Assembly: GCA_014896535.1 (NCBI GenBank)
Contig: JADBKE010000013.1
Coordinates: forward strand, 99,301 to 163,300
Direction of reading: 5' to 3'
DNA: 64,000 bases
Source of the DNA: Candidatus Fermentithermobacillaceae bacterium
Lineage (GTDB): Bacteria > Bacillota > Sulfobacillia > Fermentithermobacillales > DUSS01
The notes under the pieces are model-generated. The model saw nothing but the letters and a program-made list of their open reading frames with translations. It made no database searches and was not told the origin of the DNA. The translations under genes and the position numbers were made by a program. Below, piece after piece: positions 1 through 8,492 of the stretch; position 1 is the first letter of the stretch, and each line of letters starts with the position of its first letter.

Positions 1-288
1 AGGGTCGGGGACATCCTGGTGGACCTTTCGGGTAAGAGGGTGTGGAAGGGGACCCGGGAGATTTTCCTGACCCCCAAGGAATTTGAAATACTTTCGGTGC
101 TGTTCAAAAACAGGGGAGTGGTTTTCAGCAGGGAAAAACTTCTTGAGATGTGCTGGGGTTATGAGTATCTTGGAAACTCCCGGGTGGTGGATATTCAGGT
201 GTCTCGTTTGAGAGACAAACTAGAAGATGACCCCAAGAAGCCCCGGTACATCCTGACGAAGAGAGGCTTCGGTTACTACTGTGGCTGA
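1..288 (+). CDS. Response regulator, OmpR/PhoB family, C-terminal part (cut by window edge)
   Basis: The reading frame is open from the first base, so the gene begins outside the window and the receiver domain is missing. What remains is the winged-helix DNA-binding domain of an OmpR/PhoB-type regulator: a GD-I-LVDLSGKRV strand pair, LTPKEFEILSVL, the recognition-helix segment with SRVVDIQVSRLRDKL and the terminal RGFGYYCG wing. It ends eight bases inside the following histidine kinase gene, which indicates translational coupling and a two-component pair. The signal and target genes cannot be inferred. Confidence 0.9.
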   Translation, partial: RVGDILVDLSGKRVWKGTREIFLTPKEFEILSVLFKNRGVVFSREKLLEMCWGYEYLGNSRVVDIQVSRLRDKLEDDPKKPRYILTKRGFGYYCG

Positions 289-1978
289 TATTGGCAGACG
301 CGGGCGCCGCACGCTCGTGGGAAACCTCGGGAAGTTTCGGGGCGCGTTTCGCAGACGTAAGCCGCTGGGAATGAGGTGGCACCTTCTCCTGGGTTACCTG
401 CTTATTATATGGATCACCCTTGCTCTCCTCACGGTATCCCTGTCAAAAATCCTCGAATCCGAAGCCATACGTTCCAGGCGGGCATATCTTTACGCTCAGG
501 CGCATCTCATAGCATCTGCGATTCGGGCCAGAGGCGGGCCCGCTGTGGCCAGGCTGAGCGCCATCGGCGGTATCCCCCTTCAGGGCCGGGTGCTTGTGCT
601 GGATGGCAGCGGGCGAGTCCTGGAAGACTCGGCAGCTGATCCCGACATGCTGGGTAAGGTGCTGGGATTGCCCGAGGTGAAGGAAGCTCTTCAAGGGAAG
701 GAATCATCCAACACGTACTATCTCCCGGATGGAAGCTTCGTGATGTACGTGGCCGTTCCATCATCCTGGGACCAGCAAAGCGGCGCCGTCTTCATTGCTC
801 AGGACCTCGGAGACGTAGTGGCTCAGTACAGGGGCATCATGACCATGGTGCTCACGGCCGGTGTAGTAGCTTCTCTGGTGGCGCTCGTGGCGGCCTGGGC
901 CATTTCGAATTTGGTGGCCGGACCTGTGCTGGAACTGGCCCGTAGTGCCCGCCGTGTGGCGGCCGGACGGCTGGATGTGAGAGTGGAGCCTAAAGGTCCC
1001 TTGGAGACCAGGACGCTGGGAGAGGCCTTCAACTTCATGACCGAACAGGTAGAGCGAACCATCGCCAGTCACGAACAGTTTCTGGTGGCGGCTGCTCACG
1101 AACTTAGGTCGCCTCTGGCTTCCATGTCTGTGCTGGTGGAATCCATGAAAATGAAGCCTCCGGCTCCTTCTGAACTGCCCGAGCTCCTCGAGGATCTGGA
1201 ATCCGGAGTTAAGTCGCTGTCCAGGGTTTCCGAAGGAATCCTCGATTTACTGCGGGTGAGGGCGCGGCGTTCCGAGGTCAAGACGTGTAAGGGGAAAGAC
1301 CTCATCGCCATCATCGACGACGCCATTGCAGACAGGAGCAGGCTGATCAGGAACAAGAACCTTGCGGTGGATAAACAGATCGGTATTTCAGATGATACAC
1401 CGGTTGACCTCGACCCGGTTCTCGTCCGGCTGGTGGTGTCGAACCTGATAGATAACGCGGTGAAGTTCACGTCGCCCGGAGGAGGTGTGAGGGTAACTCT
1501 CGTAGGGGAAGGACGGGGCGTATCAGGGGGTCGCAAATTTTCACAGGGAAATGAGCTGCTCGCAGCCGGCGCTTCTCCCGACGCTTCAGACGCTTTTCTT
1601 GATGCTTCTCTTGATGCTTCTCTTGATGCTTCTCCTGATGCTTCTCTTAATGCTTGTCTTAATGCTTGTCCCGATGCTTTTCCCGATGCTTCTCCTGAGG
1701 CTACTCCTGCCGCTTCTCCTGGTGCTTCTCAAAGACGGGGTCTGGTGTTTGAAGTGGCCGACACCGGCCCGGGCATCGCTCGGGAACATCTTCCGAGGAT
1801 ATTCGAAAGGTTCTACAGGGTTGACCAGTCCAGACAGCGGACGACTGGAGGCACAGGGCTCGGGCTCGCTATCGTAAAGGAGGCTTGCGAGAAATCCGGG
1901 GGCAGCGTAACCGTGGAAAGCGAACCGGGGAAGGGCTCAATCTTTCGAGTTACGTGGAGGAACGCGTTACGAGCCTGA
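281..1978 (+). CDS. Sensor histidine kinase with a repeat insert in its ATPase domain
   Basis: A membrane sensor kinase of about 565 residues and the partner of the overlapping response regulator. From the N terminus it shows a first membrane segment (about 33-56), an extracytoplasmic sensing region, a second membrane segment (about 187-210), a HAMP linker, the phospho-acceptor motif HELRSP (His273), the N box NLIDNAVKF, the DTGPGI motif, the ERFYRVD F box and TGLGLAIV. Between the N box and DTGPGI lies an extra run of about 55 residues made of (L/P)(D/N)A(S/C/F) tetrapeptides encoded by 12-bp repeats. The GTG start overlaps the preceding stop; an ATG at 371 is the alternative. Confidence 0.92.
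   Translation: MADIGRRGRRTLVGNLGKFRGAFRRRKPLGMRWHLLLGYLLIIWITLALLTVSLSKILESEAIRSRRAYLYAQAHLIASAIRARGGPAVARLSAIGGIPLQGRVLVLDGSGRVLEDSAADPDMLGKVLGLPEVKEALQGKESSNTYYLPDGSFVMYVAVPSSWDQQSGAVFIAQDLGDVVAQYRGIMTMVLTAGVVASLVALVAAWAISNLVAGPVLELARSARRVAAGRLDVRVEPKGPLETRTLGEAFNFMTEQVERTIASHEQFLVAAAHELRSPLASMSVLVESMKMKPPAPSELPELLEDLESGVKSLSRVSEGILDLLRVRARRSEVKTCKGKDLIAIIDDAIADRSRLIRNKNLAVDKQIGISDDTPVDLDPVLVRLVVSNLIDNAVKFTSPGGGVRVTLVGEGRGVSGGRKFSQGNELLAAGASPDASDAFLDASLDASLDASPDASLNACLNACPDAFPDASPEATPAASPGASQRRGLVFEVADTGPGIAREHLPRIFERFYRVDQSRQRTTGGTGLGLAIVKEACEKSGGSVTVESEPGKGSIFRVTWRNALRA
1569..1730 (+). repeat. 12-bp tandem repeat inside the histidine kinase gene
   Basis: About 13 in-frame copies of a 12-bp unit close to GATGCTTCTCTT, drifting towards GATGCTTTTCCC and GGTGCTTCTC at the end. 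Each copy encodes one tetrapeptide of the type LDAS, PDAS or LNAC. Because 12 is divisible by three, copy-number change would keep the frame. Confidence 0.9.
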
Positions 1979-2094
1979 CCTGTCTCTGGGTTTTCGGCCG
2001 ATTCGTTTACCGTCTAGGCGACGACTGAGACACTTGGGCCAGATGTCAGTTCGAACCAGGCTGACTCCACTCGGTTCCCCGAAACGGTGACCAT

Positions 2095-2838
2095 GTGCAA
2101 ACGACGTCGGTACTCGCTGGCACTCGCTGGCTCGAAAGCGATTCGAAAGCGGTTCGAGTGTCAACAATGTTGGCACTATCTGGCGCGTGGTGGCTCCGAG
2201 TGGTGTCGACGTTGGCACTTGTGAGTTTGAGGGCGGCCCAGGTGCAAGCCAGGTTGGCACTGCCGAGTCTTGCCAGGGTTCGAGTGCCAGTTAACTTGGC
2301 GCTGGCGCACGCGAAGTCAGCGCCGGTGCCAAGCGCGTTGGCACTACCGGGTCTCAAGCAGGTTCTAGTGCAAACTACGTTGGCAATGGTGGTTCAAGAA
2401 GCAATCGGAGTGCAAAGCATGTTGGCACTTGCCGGTTCGAGGGCGATGGGGGTGCAAACGATGTTGGCACTACGGGGCATAAAGTGAGTTTCAGTGCAAA
2501 TCTTTTTGGCACCCGCGGTTTTGATGGCGGTTCGATTGCAAGTGATATTGGCACTACCTGGCGCGGGGTGGCTCCGAGTGCCATCGACGTTGGCGCTTGT
2601 GGATTCCAGGACGCCGTCGGTGCAAAGTACGTTGGCACTTGCCGGTCCGAGGGCGACAGGAGAGCAAACCATGTTGGCACTGCTGGGTGTGAAGTCGGTT
2701 TGAGTGCAAGCTACGTTGGCACCAACTTGGGCGAATGCGGTGCAGTGCCAAGAACGTGGGGTCGGACGCGGTGCGGGTGCATAGCACGTCGGAGCCGGCG
2801 GATATGAAGCGGACGGAAGTGCGAATCATGTTGGCATC
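2095..2838 (+). repeat. 42-bp phased palindrome array 1
   Basis: Tandem units with a conserved core of about 20 bp (GTGCAAA-N5-TTGGCAC plus T) and a divergent linker of about 22 bp. Core starts were read at 2158, 2200, 2242, 2284, 2326, 2368, 2410, 2452, 2494, 2536, 2578, 2620, 2662 and 2704: fourteen units at exactly 42 bp. Degenerate outliers lie at 2095, 2745, 2777 and 2819. The core is a near-palindrome with variable centre. The whole 1979-2948 gap is this array plus short flanks; no credible gene lies in it. Confidence 0.92.
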
Positions 2839-2948
2839 GGTCGATTCGAAGAGGTTTCAGGGGCTGTTACGAAAGTGATACATTCGGCAGCATCATCGAA
2901 AAACCGCGCAGGCACAATGACGTCAAGTAGAAACAGGAGGTGCTTGTC

Positions 2949-3812
2949 GTGCGAAAGAACGCGATTCCGCGGGGTTCTGGTTTTAGGACGAGGTTCGCAT
3001 GGATGGGTGGCGTGGCCGCGTCGTTTGTGCTGGCGGCTTTATTGCTCACGGGCTGCAAGCCTTCGGCTTCGGGCGGAACGCCTGTCCAACCGGTGAGCCC
3101 GGTACCTTCCAGAGACACGGTGATCCTCACCTTGTACTTCTGCGATGACCAGGCAATGGAGGTGCTTCCCGAGCGCCGGGAGGTACAGGTCCCCAGCGAT
3201 CCATCTCAGAGGCCTCCCCTTTACACACTGGTTGTACAGGAGCTTTTGAAGGGGCCCACTGATCCCCTGCTCAGGAAAACGCTTCCGCCTGAGGCCAAGC
3301 TGCTGTCGATTCAAGTGACGGATGGACTGGCGCTGGTGAACTTTTCAAAAGAACTACAGACCAGGCACTGGGGCGGAAGTACAGGCGAGGCAATGACTCT
3401 GCTTTCCCTGGTTAACTCCCTGACGGAGCTTCCGGAGATTCAAAAGGTGCAGATTCTGGTAGAGGGCAAGAAGGTCGAGACCCTGGCGGGTCATTTTGAT
3501 ACGACCGAACCTCTGACGCGGTCGGTGCGTACCGGCGACTTCTTCACCAGTGAAGCACGGGCCAAGGCGTTGCAGGAACGAGTTGACAAGGGGCAGGAGT
3601 CCTGGCGGAAAGATCCTCTGGAAGTTGCCAAAAGAGAATCCGGTGCCAAGGGACTGCTTTCTAGCCTTGACTACAAGTTGGTCTCCAAAGAAGCCGGAAA
3701 GGCCACAGTTTCGGTGGAGTACAACGGAAAAACATATGTCATCGTGTTGGGACAGCCCCAGAAACAAGGAGAGCAGGGCATCTGGGTTATCAAGAGCATC
3801 GAGAAAAAGTGA
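2949..3812 (+). CDS. GerMN-domain lipoprotein
   Basis: A secreted lipoprotein of about 287 residues. The start is taken as GTG 2949, 8 bases after AGGAGG (2935-2940); the longer GTG at 2940 overlaps that ribosome-binding site. A signal peptide ends in the lipobox LLTGC, so Cys36 would be lipidated and the protein anchored outside the membrane. The middle carries a GerMN-type domain (LTLYFCDD, LVVQELLKGPTDP, KLLSIQVTDGLALVNFSKEL, LTELPEIQKVQILVEGK). In Bacillus, GerM acts in sporulation and spore germination, but such domains also occur in other lipoproteins. The C-terminal 100 residues are unassigned. Alone between two arrays. Confidence 0.85.
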   Translation: MRKNAIPRGSGFRTRFAWMGGVAASFVLAALLLTGCKPSASGGTPVQPVSPVPSRDTVILTLYFCDDQAMEVLPERREVQVPSDPSQRPPLYTLVVQELLKGPTDPLLRKTLPPEAKLLSIQVTDGLALVNFSKELQTRHWGGSTGEAMTLLSLVNSLTELPEIQKVQILVEGKKVETLAGHFDTTEPLTRSVRTGDFFTSEARAKALQERVDKGQESWRKDPLEVAKRESGAKGLLSSLDYKLVSKEAGKATVSVEYNGKTYVIVLGQPQKQGEQGIWVIKSIEKK

Positions 3813-3868
3813 GTTCATGCCATGACAGCTGGCTGCTTCCGAGATTACGCGAGCGACGGACCGGGACG

Positions 3869-4093
3869 GCCAGCTGTGTCAATCTGCCGGACCTGTTCAG
3901 CAGCCAGTTGTGTCAAGACGCCGGCTGTGTCCACCAGCTCGCCGTGCCCGGCAGCCAGCTGTGTCGCACAGCCAGCTGTGTCAGGTAGCGGGTCGTGTCA
4001 AGCCGCCAACCGTGTCAGGCGGGTTGGGTCACGCAGCCAGCTGGGTCAGGCATCGCAGATCGCTGTGTCAAGGTCAGGTAGCCGGCTGTGTCA
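3869..4093 (+). repeat. 17-bp tandem array (GCCAGCTGTGTCA core)
   Basis: Copies of a 13-bp core close to GCCAGCTGTGTCA start at 3869, 3886, 3903, 3920, about 3937, 3954, 3971, 3988 and 4005, that is every 17 bp. Looser copies follow at 4019, 4036, 4058 and 4081. The core contains the palindrome CAGCTG. The array fills the gap between the convergent GerMN lipoprotein and phosphoesterase genes; the frames open across it look accidental. Confidence 0.85.
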
Positions 4094-4140
4094 TTTGTGT
4101 CGAGTGTGGGTTTCGGCTAGGTTTGGGGACGCCGCAGAAT

Positions 4141-6801
4141 TCATCGGACTTCGGGGACCGCGATTGCCCAGAGCGTGCCTCTGGTATCCCCCGCTATTAC
4201 TGCGTAAAACCCCGGGGCCAGGGTGCCTTTCGCAGGGCGCGCACCTACCGATCCCGCTTCAGGATTGCCGCCGTTTCGCGGACCTCCCCCCATTGCTTGC
4301 AAACTTCCCACCGGTATCACCACGACCAGCGGGGTTTCGAAAAGGAAGGAGTCTCGCACTTTGTAGTCGATCTTCACATCGTTCACGAAAATGTTTATCA
4401 GCCCCCTGGCGCCGCCCGTAACGTAGATGGAATCGAGATTTGCCACCGTGGAAAAGAGAGTCCCGTCTCCCTGGAGCTGCCACAGGAGCTGGCCGCTCTT
4501 TGAATCAAGACAGCTGATCACACCTCCTGAACCGGGCACGATTACCTCCGGGACGCTCCGAGCGATCGTTGCATGGGCCGAACCTGCACGGGGTGCGCTG
4601 CCTGTGGCGAAGAATTCCTTGATATGAAAACTGGAAAACGGCACGGTCGGCTCGAGCAACGACTCGGAAAACGCCTGTTTCCATAGTTCGAGGCCCTCGG
4701 AGACGCTGAGAGCGTATATGAAACTGCCGCCGCTCAACTTGTCCAGGGGCACGGTGGTGTAGACGGCGTCTCCCAGCGCCAAAGGTTTTAAGGCCGGCGA
4801 GTAGTAGATCTGTCTTCCAAGGGGCAAGGACCACACGCCTAGTCCCGTCCCGGGTTCAACGGCGTAGACTCCGGTTCCCCAGGTGCCGAAGAAGACCAGA
4901 TCTTCCGCGGCGGATATTCCTCCGGTAATGGCGCCGCCCGCTTGAAAGGACCAGAGCAAGAGCGCAGCGATGGGGCTTACCGCGTATAGTTTGCCGGATG
5001 CGGCGCCGGCTATCACGGCTTTTCCGGCTCGAGTTGAGACGACGGTTGGCCCTGACGAAAACCCCGACTTATCCAGTCCAGCCTTCCACCAAAACGCGCC
5101 GTCGGTGACGTCAAGGCAGACGAGTTCTCCCGCGGATGTCGTGAAATAGAGACTTCTGCCGTCGATGGTACCGCCGCACCACGACGAGCCGGCGTTGTGC
5201 TCCCATACTTTTTCTCCCGTGCGGATGTCGATCATGAGGACGCGTCCATCGCGGGTTCCGACGACAATCCGTTGAGGAGATACCCAGAGAGGTGTGCCTG
5301 TTACGGCGCTCCCCAGGTCTACCCTCCACAAAACCAGGTCGCGCTCGAGTTTCCCGAATTCCCTCGCCGCGTAGTACGGGCCTTCTCCCGAAGACGCGTA
5401 CGCTTTCACCCTCAAGGTATGTACCCCTTTGGCGTGCCCGGATATATCCAGGTTAGTTCGGTAAGTGCCTGCGTCTGCATCACCCAGTCCGACAAAAGGT
5501 CCGCCGTCAATTTGGTAATACAGGCTGACCCTTTGAGAAAGTTCGAGAGTGACCGACAAGGTTGTGCCTTGGTCCAGGACAGATACATCCATAGAAGTAA
5601 TCGGACTTCGAAGCTCGTTCAGAGACCTCACGGTAACGACGCCCAAAAGCGCGCGTTCGACGCAAGTAGCGCCGGAACCCACAGGCGCGTCGGGACGCCC
5701 GGGACCGAATCCGCCAGGTGGTTTATTTGCCACAGAGGTACCGCCGGCAGCCCCGAAGGCAGCCCCGGACGCGTCGGGGAGATACGAGCGCGACCCGCCG
5801 CGAGTCCCGCCGGGTTCGGTGCAGTAAGTCTTCATTTCGTCTGGGGAGCGCTGATTGGCGAAGTCGTCGGGGTTGAGTTGTTTCACCTTTTCCGAATAAA
5901 CCCTCATCTCGTCTCCGGTGACCTCCACCACCGCGTAGGCCCCGTCCATCAATGCCCCTATCATGAAGACGTCTCTGCCCTGGGCCTTCCAGTTCGTGAA
6001 CATATGGCCGTGGCCGCAAAACAGCACTTGGACCGGGTACCTTTCTAGGATGCGCAGCAACGCGTCGTCCGCGTCCTGAAACTTCCGGGCTTCGTACAGA
6101 AGAGGGTGGTGAGCGAAGATGGCGATGGGCCTGTCCGGCGGGAGGGCTCCGAGGTCCCGTTCGAGCCAGGCAAGGGTTGCCGGGTCAATGGTTCCGTAGG
6201 TTTGACCCGGATAAGATGTGTCGAGCACTACGAAATGCCAGTTGGCGTAGTCGAAAGAGTAGCTGGAACAGCCATAGCGGTCTCGGAATATCTGCCCGTA
6301 ACGGTCCTGCCACCTGGATTCGTGGTTGCCCAAGGTGTTCAGCACCGGGAAGGGGAGGGAGAGGACAAGCGCATCGTAGATGTCGTACTCGCTGGATGCG
6401 CCGGTCTCGGTGATGTCGCCCATATGAACTAGAAACGCGGCATTTCCGTGCCTTTCCTTGATGGCCTGGAATGCTAGGGCAGACTGCTTGTTTCCCGCGG
6501 CGGACCCGAAGTGACTGTCCGTCGCCACTATGAAGCGAAAAGGCTTCGGAACGAGACCCCCAGGGAGATATCCCAGGGAGGGATGGGGCCGGAAAGGAAA
6601 ATCTTGGTAAGGCCAGCTGCGAGCATAGGAAGGCAACGTCTGGCACGCTAAAAATGCCAGTACCAGCGCGATGACGACAAAGCGAATCCGGGAAGCAGTC
6701 TTTCTTAGCTGCACCAGAATCTCCCGCACCAGAGCCCCTTTCTTTCGAGGAGAACCGCGCGTCCGCCAGTCGCGCCAGGCTTGTGCTAGAATTTGCTGCA
6801 T
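4141..6801 (-). CDS. Secreted metallophosphoesterase fused to a PQQ-type beta-propeller
   Basis: An 886-residue exported protein. A hydrophobic signal segment lies at about 39-58. A calcineurin-type phosphoesterase domain follows with all metal-binding blocks: ATDSHF (Asp95, His97), MGD (128-129), GNHE (158-161), FAHHP (229-233) and CGHGH (262-266). After a Gly/Pro-rich linker comes an Ig-like module (about 400-475), then BamB/PQQ-like repeats to the C terminus, seen as recurring blocks such as GRVLMIDIRTGEKVWEH and GELVCLDVTDGAFWWKA. The role is inferred as extracellular phosphoester hydrolysis with the propeller as a binding scaffold; the substrate is unknown. The ATG is preceded by GAGAGGGG. 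Confidence 0.9.
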   Translation of the reverse strand: MQQILAQAWRDWRTRGSPRKKGALVREILVQLRKTASRIRFVVIALVLAFLACQTLPSYARSWPYQDFPFRPHPSLGYLPGGLVPKPFRFIVATDSHFGSAAGNKQSALAFQAIKERHGNAAFLVHMGDITETGASSEYDIYDALVLSLPFPVLNTLGNHESRWQDRYGQIFRDRYGCSSYSFDYANWHFVVLDTSYPGQTYGTIDPATLAWLERDLGALPPDRPIAIFAHHPLLYEARKFQDADDALLRILERYPVQVLFCGHGHMFTNWKAQGRDVFMIGALMDGAYAVVEVTGDEMRVYSEKVKQLNPDDFANQRSPDEMKTYCTEPGGTRGGSRSYLPDASGAAFGAAGGTSVANKPPGGFGPGRPDAPVGSGATCVERALLGVVTVRSLNELRSPITSMDVSVLDQGTTLSVTLELSQRVSLYYQIDGGPFVGLGDADAGTYRTNLDISGHAKGVHTLRVKAYASSGEGPYYAAREFGKLERDLVLWRVDLGSAVTGTPLWVSPQRIVVGTRDGRVLMIDIRTGEKVWEHNAGSSWCGGTIDGRSLYFTTSAGELVCLDVTDGAFWWKAGLDKSGFSSGPTVVSTRAGKAVIAGAASGKLYAVSPIAALLLWSFQAGGAITGGISAAEDLVFFGTWGTGVYAVEPGTGLGVWSLPLGRQIYYSPALKPLALGDAVYTTVPLDKLSGGSFIYALSVSEGLELWKQAFSESLLEPTVPFSSFHIKEFFATGSAPRAGSAHATIARSVPEVIVPGSGGVISCLDSKSGQLLWQLQGDGTLFSTVANLDSIYVTGGARGLINIFVNDVKIDYKVRDSFLFETPLVVVIPVGSLQAMGGGPRNGGNPEAGSVGARPAKGTLAPGFYAVIAGDTRGTLWAIAVPEVR

Positions 6802-6880
6802 CAGAACCCCTCTCTTTCAACCTATCTTTGACATGCGTAAAACCATTTCCTGTTCCGGCGGACTGAAGGAATTTTCTTTC

Positions 6881-6980
6881 GCGTGACGAAGCAATGTAGG
6901 GGTCACTTAGCCAGTGTGGGGGTTGCTGAACCAATGTAGCGGTCGCCGAACCAATGTGGGGGTCGCTAAACCTCGGATTG
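6881..6980 (+). repeat. 20-bp tandem array upstream of the MATE gene
   Basis: Consecutive 20-bp units close to GGTCGCTGAACCAATGTGGG occupy 6901-6920, 6921-6940 and 6941-6960. A partial unit precedes them (6881-6900) and a decayed one follows (6961-6980). The frame of the downstream gene is open through them, so an automatic call may start inside the repeat. Confidence 0.85.
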
Positions 6981-7018
6981 AGAGATTACTCGAGCTGGCC
7001 AGGAGGAACTCTTTGAGC

Positions 7019-8428
7019 ATGGCCGAGGAGCGAAATTCGGAAATCGCTTACAGGTCGAAGGCGATACTAAGGCCCGAACAAATGGAGTCGAAGGGCGTTG
7101 TACGACGGGCAATTTTGTCCCTTGCCGGGCCCGCGATCGTGGAGCAAGTTCTTGCCATGTTCGTCCACGTGGTGGATGCAGCCATGGTCGGACGTCTCGG
7201 TGCCGAGGTCGTAGCAGGGATCTCCCTGAGCTTCCAACCGATGATGCTTGTGTCTGGTGTCTTCGGAGGCATTGCCGTGGGGAACACGGTTCTCGTGGCG
7301 AGATCGGTGGGTGCGGGGGACCGTTCGACCGCTTCGAACACCGCGCGGCAGTCCCTCCTCATCGGATTTATCCTTGCCCTCGCGCTGAGCGTCCCCGGCT
7401 GGTTTTTTGCCTCCAGCATGATCTCCCTCATGGGTGCCGAGGGAGAAGCTCTCAGAAGAGGAGCGGCGTACTTCCGGTGGCTTATCCCCGGTGCCCCGTT
7501 CATGCTGGCATCCTTCATCGTGGCGGGCTCTTTGAGGGGTGCCGGAGATACGGTGACGCCGATGGTGGTCAACGCCGCTTCCAACCTGCTGAATGTGGGC
7601 TTGAACTGGGTGCTGATTTGGGGCAAGCTCGGCATGCCCAGACTGGAGGAACGGGGTGCTGCCATCGCCACCAGCGTCTCACGGTTTTTCGCCTTTCTCG
7701 CGTTGATTCTGGTTATGTCGAGGGCCAAAAGCGTGGTGCATTTATCCTGGAGTAACCCCAGAGAAGTCGCTCGAATCGATTGGTCCCTTGTTAAAAGGAT
7801 GTTTCGCATAGGGCTTCCGGCCGCGGCCGAAAGGATCGTTATGTCCGGGGCGCAGCTCGTTTACGCTCGTACTGTTGCGTCCTTGGGGATGATCGCCTAC
7901 GCCGCGCACGCCGTGAGCCTGAACGCCGAATCCATATCGTTCATGCCGGCTTTCGGGTTCGCTACCGCGGCATCCACCATGGTAGGTCAAAACCTGGGGG
8001 CCAAGCAGCCCAGAGCCGCATCGGTCTCGGCCTTGGAGTGCTGGAAGATGGCGCTGACCGTTATGGGTGCGATGGGAATCCTTTTCGCTCTGTTTCCCAC
8101 GGCGTTCATGAAGATATTCACCGATGACGTTCGCGTCTTTCCGTTTGGCTACATCACGATGCGAATTATGGGGTACGTGCAATTTCCGGAATCCGCCGGT
8201 TTCGTTCTTGCCGGTGCCTTGAGGGGCGCCGGCGATACTCGATCGGTGCTCGTTTACACCATCATCGGCGCATGGGGCGTCCGAGTCGGGCTTACACTGC
8301 TCTTCGTCACCGTCTTCAAATTCGGGCTTCTGGGTGCCTGGCTCGCAATGGCCCTCGACTGGACCGTCAGGGCTTCCCTCATGCTCTGGCGATGGAACAG
8401 CGGCAGGTGGCAGCACGTTGCTGTGTGA
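7019..8428 (+). CDS. MATE-family multidrug/cation exporter
   Basis: An integral membrane protein of about 469 residues with the twelve hydrophobic segments and twofold repeat of MATE exporters. Typical family blocks are visible: AAMVGRLGAEVVAGISLSF, FIVAGSLRGAGDTVTPM in the N half and its counterpart VLAGALRGAGDTRSVLV in the C half, and ATAASTMVGQNLGA. Such proteins expel drugs or metabolites using Na+ or H+ gradients; the substrate cannot be read. The start is set at ATG 7019, 12 bases after AGGAGG (7001-7006). TTG 7013 (6 bases) is equally possible, whereas a GTG at 6914 lies in the 20-bp array. Confidence 0.9.
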   Translation: MAEERNSEIAYRSKAILRPEQMESKGVVRRAILSLAGPAIVEQVLAMFVHVVDAAMVGRLGAEVVAGISLSFQPMMLVSGVFGGIAVGNTVLVARSVGAGDRSTASNTARQSLLIGFILALALSVPGWFFASSMISLMGAEGEALRRGAAYFRWLIPGAPFMLASFIVAGSLRGAGDTVTPMVVNAASNLLNVGLNWVLIWGKLGMPRLEERGAAIATSVSRFFAFLALILVMSRAKSVVHLSWSNPREVARIDWSLVKRMFRIGLPAAAERIVMSGAQLVYARTVASLGMIAYAAHAVSLNAESISFMPAFGFATAASTMVGQNLGAKQPRAASVSALECWKMALTVMGAMGILFALFPTAFMKIFTDDVRVFPFGYITMRIMGYVQFPESAGFVLAGALRGAGDTRSVLVYTIIGAWGVRVGLTLLFVTVFKFGLLGAWLAMALDWTVRASLMLWRWNSGRWQHVAV

Positions 8429-8492
8429 ATTTCGCGTTCGTTGCGTATCAGCATGATTGCTATGGATAGCCGTTGTAAGGAGGAATGGAGTT

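Noticed and set aside
2095..2487. Gene for a 14-residue repeat protein in array 1
   Set aside because: 42 bp is divisible by three, so several frames on both strands stay open without selection. Conservation is symmetric about the palindrome and does not follow codon positions; no ribosome-binding site or signal is present.
2095..2838. CRISPR array
   Set aside because: The conserved part is a near-palindrome with a variable centre, the 22-bp linkers are related to each other, copies are degenerate and no cas gene is near. The same applies to the array at 17257-18091.
3822..4421. 199-codon frame through the 17-bp array
   Set aside because: It runs through the array and into the antisense of the phosphoesterase gene; composition is Arg/Ser/Pro-rich and unlike a protein.
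5197..6048. 283-codon plus-strand frame
   Set aside because: It is the antisense shadow of the clearly coding metallophosphoesterase/PQQ gene.
7048..7809. 253-codon minus-strand frame
   Set aside because: Antisense of the MATE gene, without a recognisable motif.
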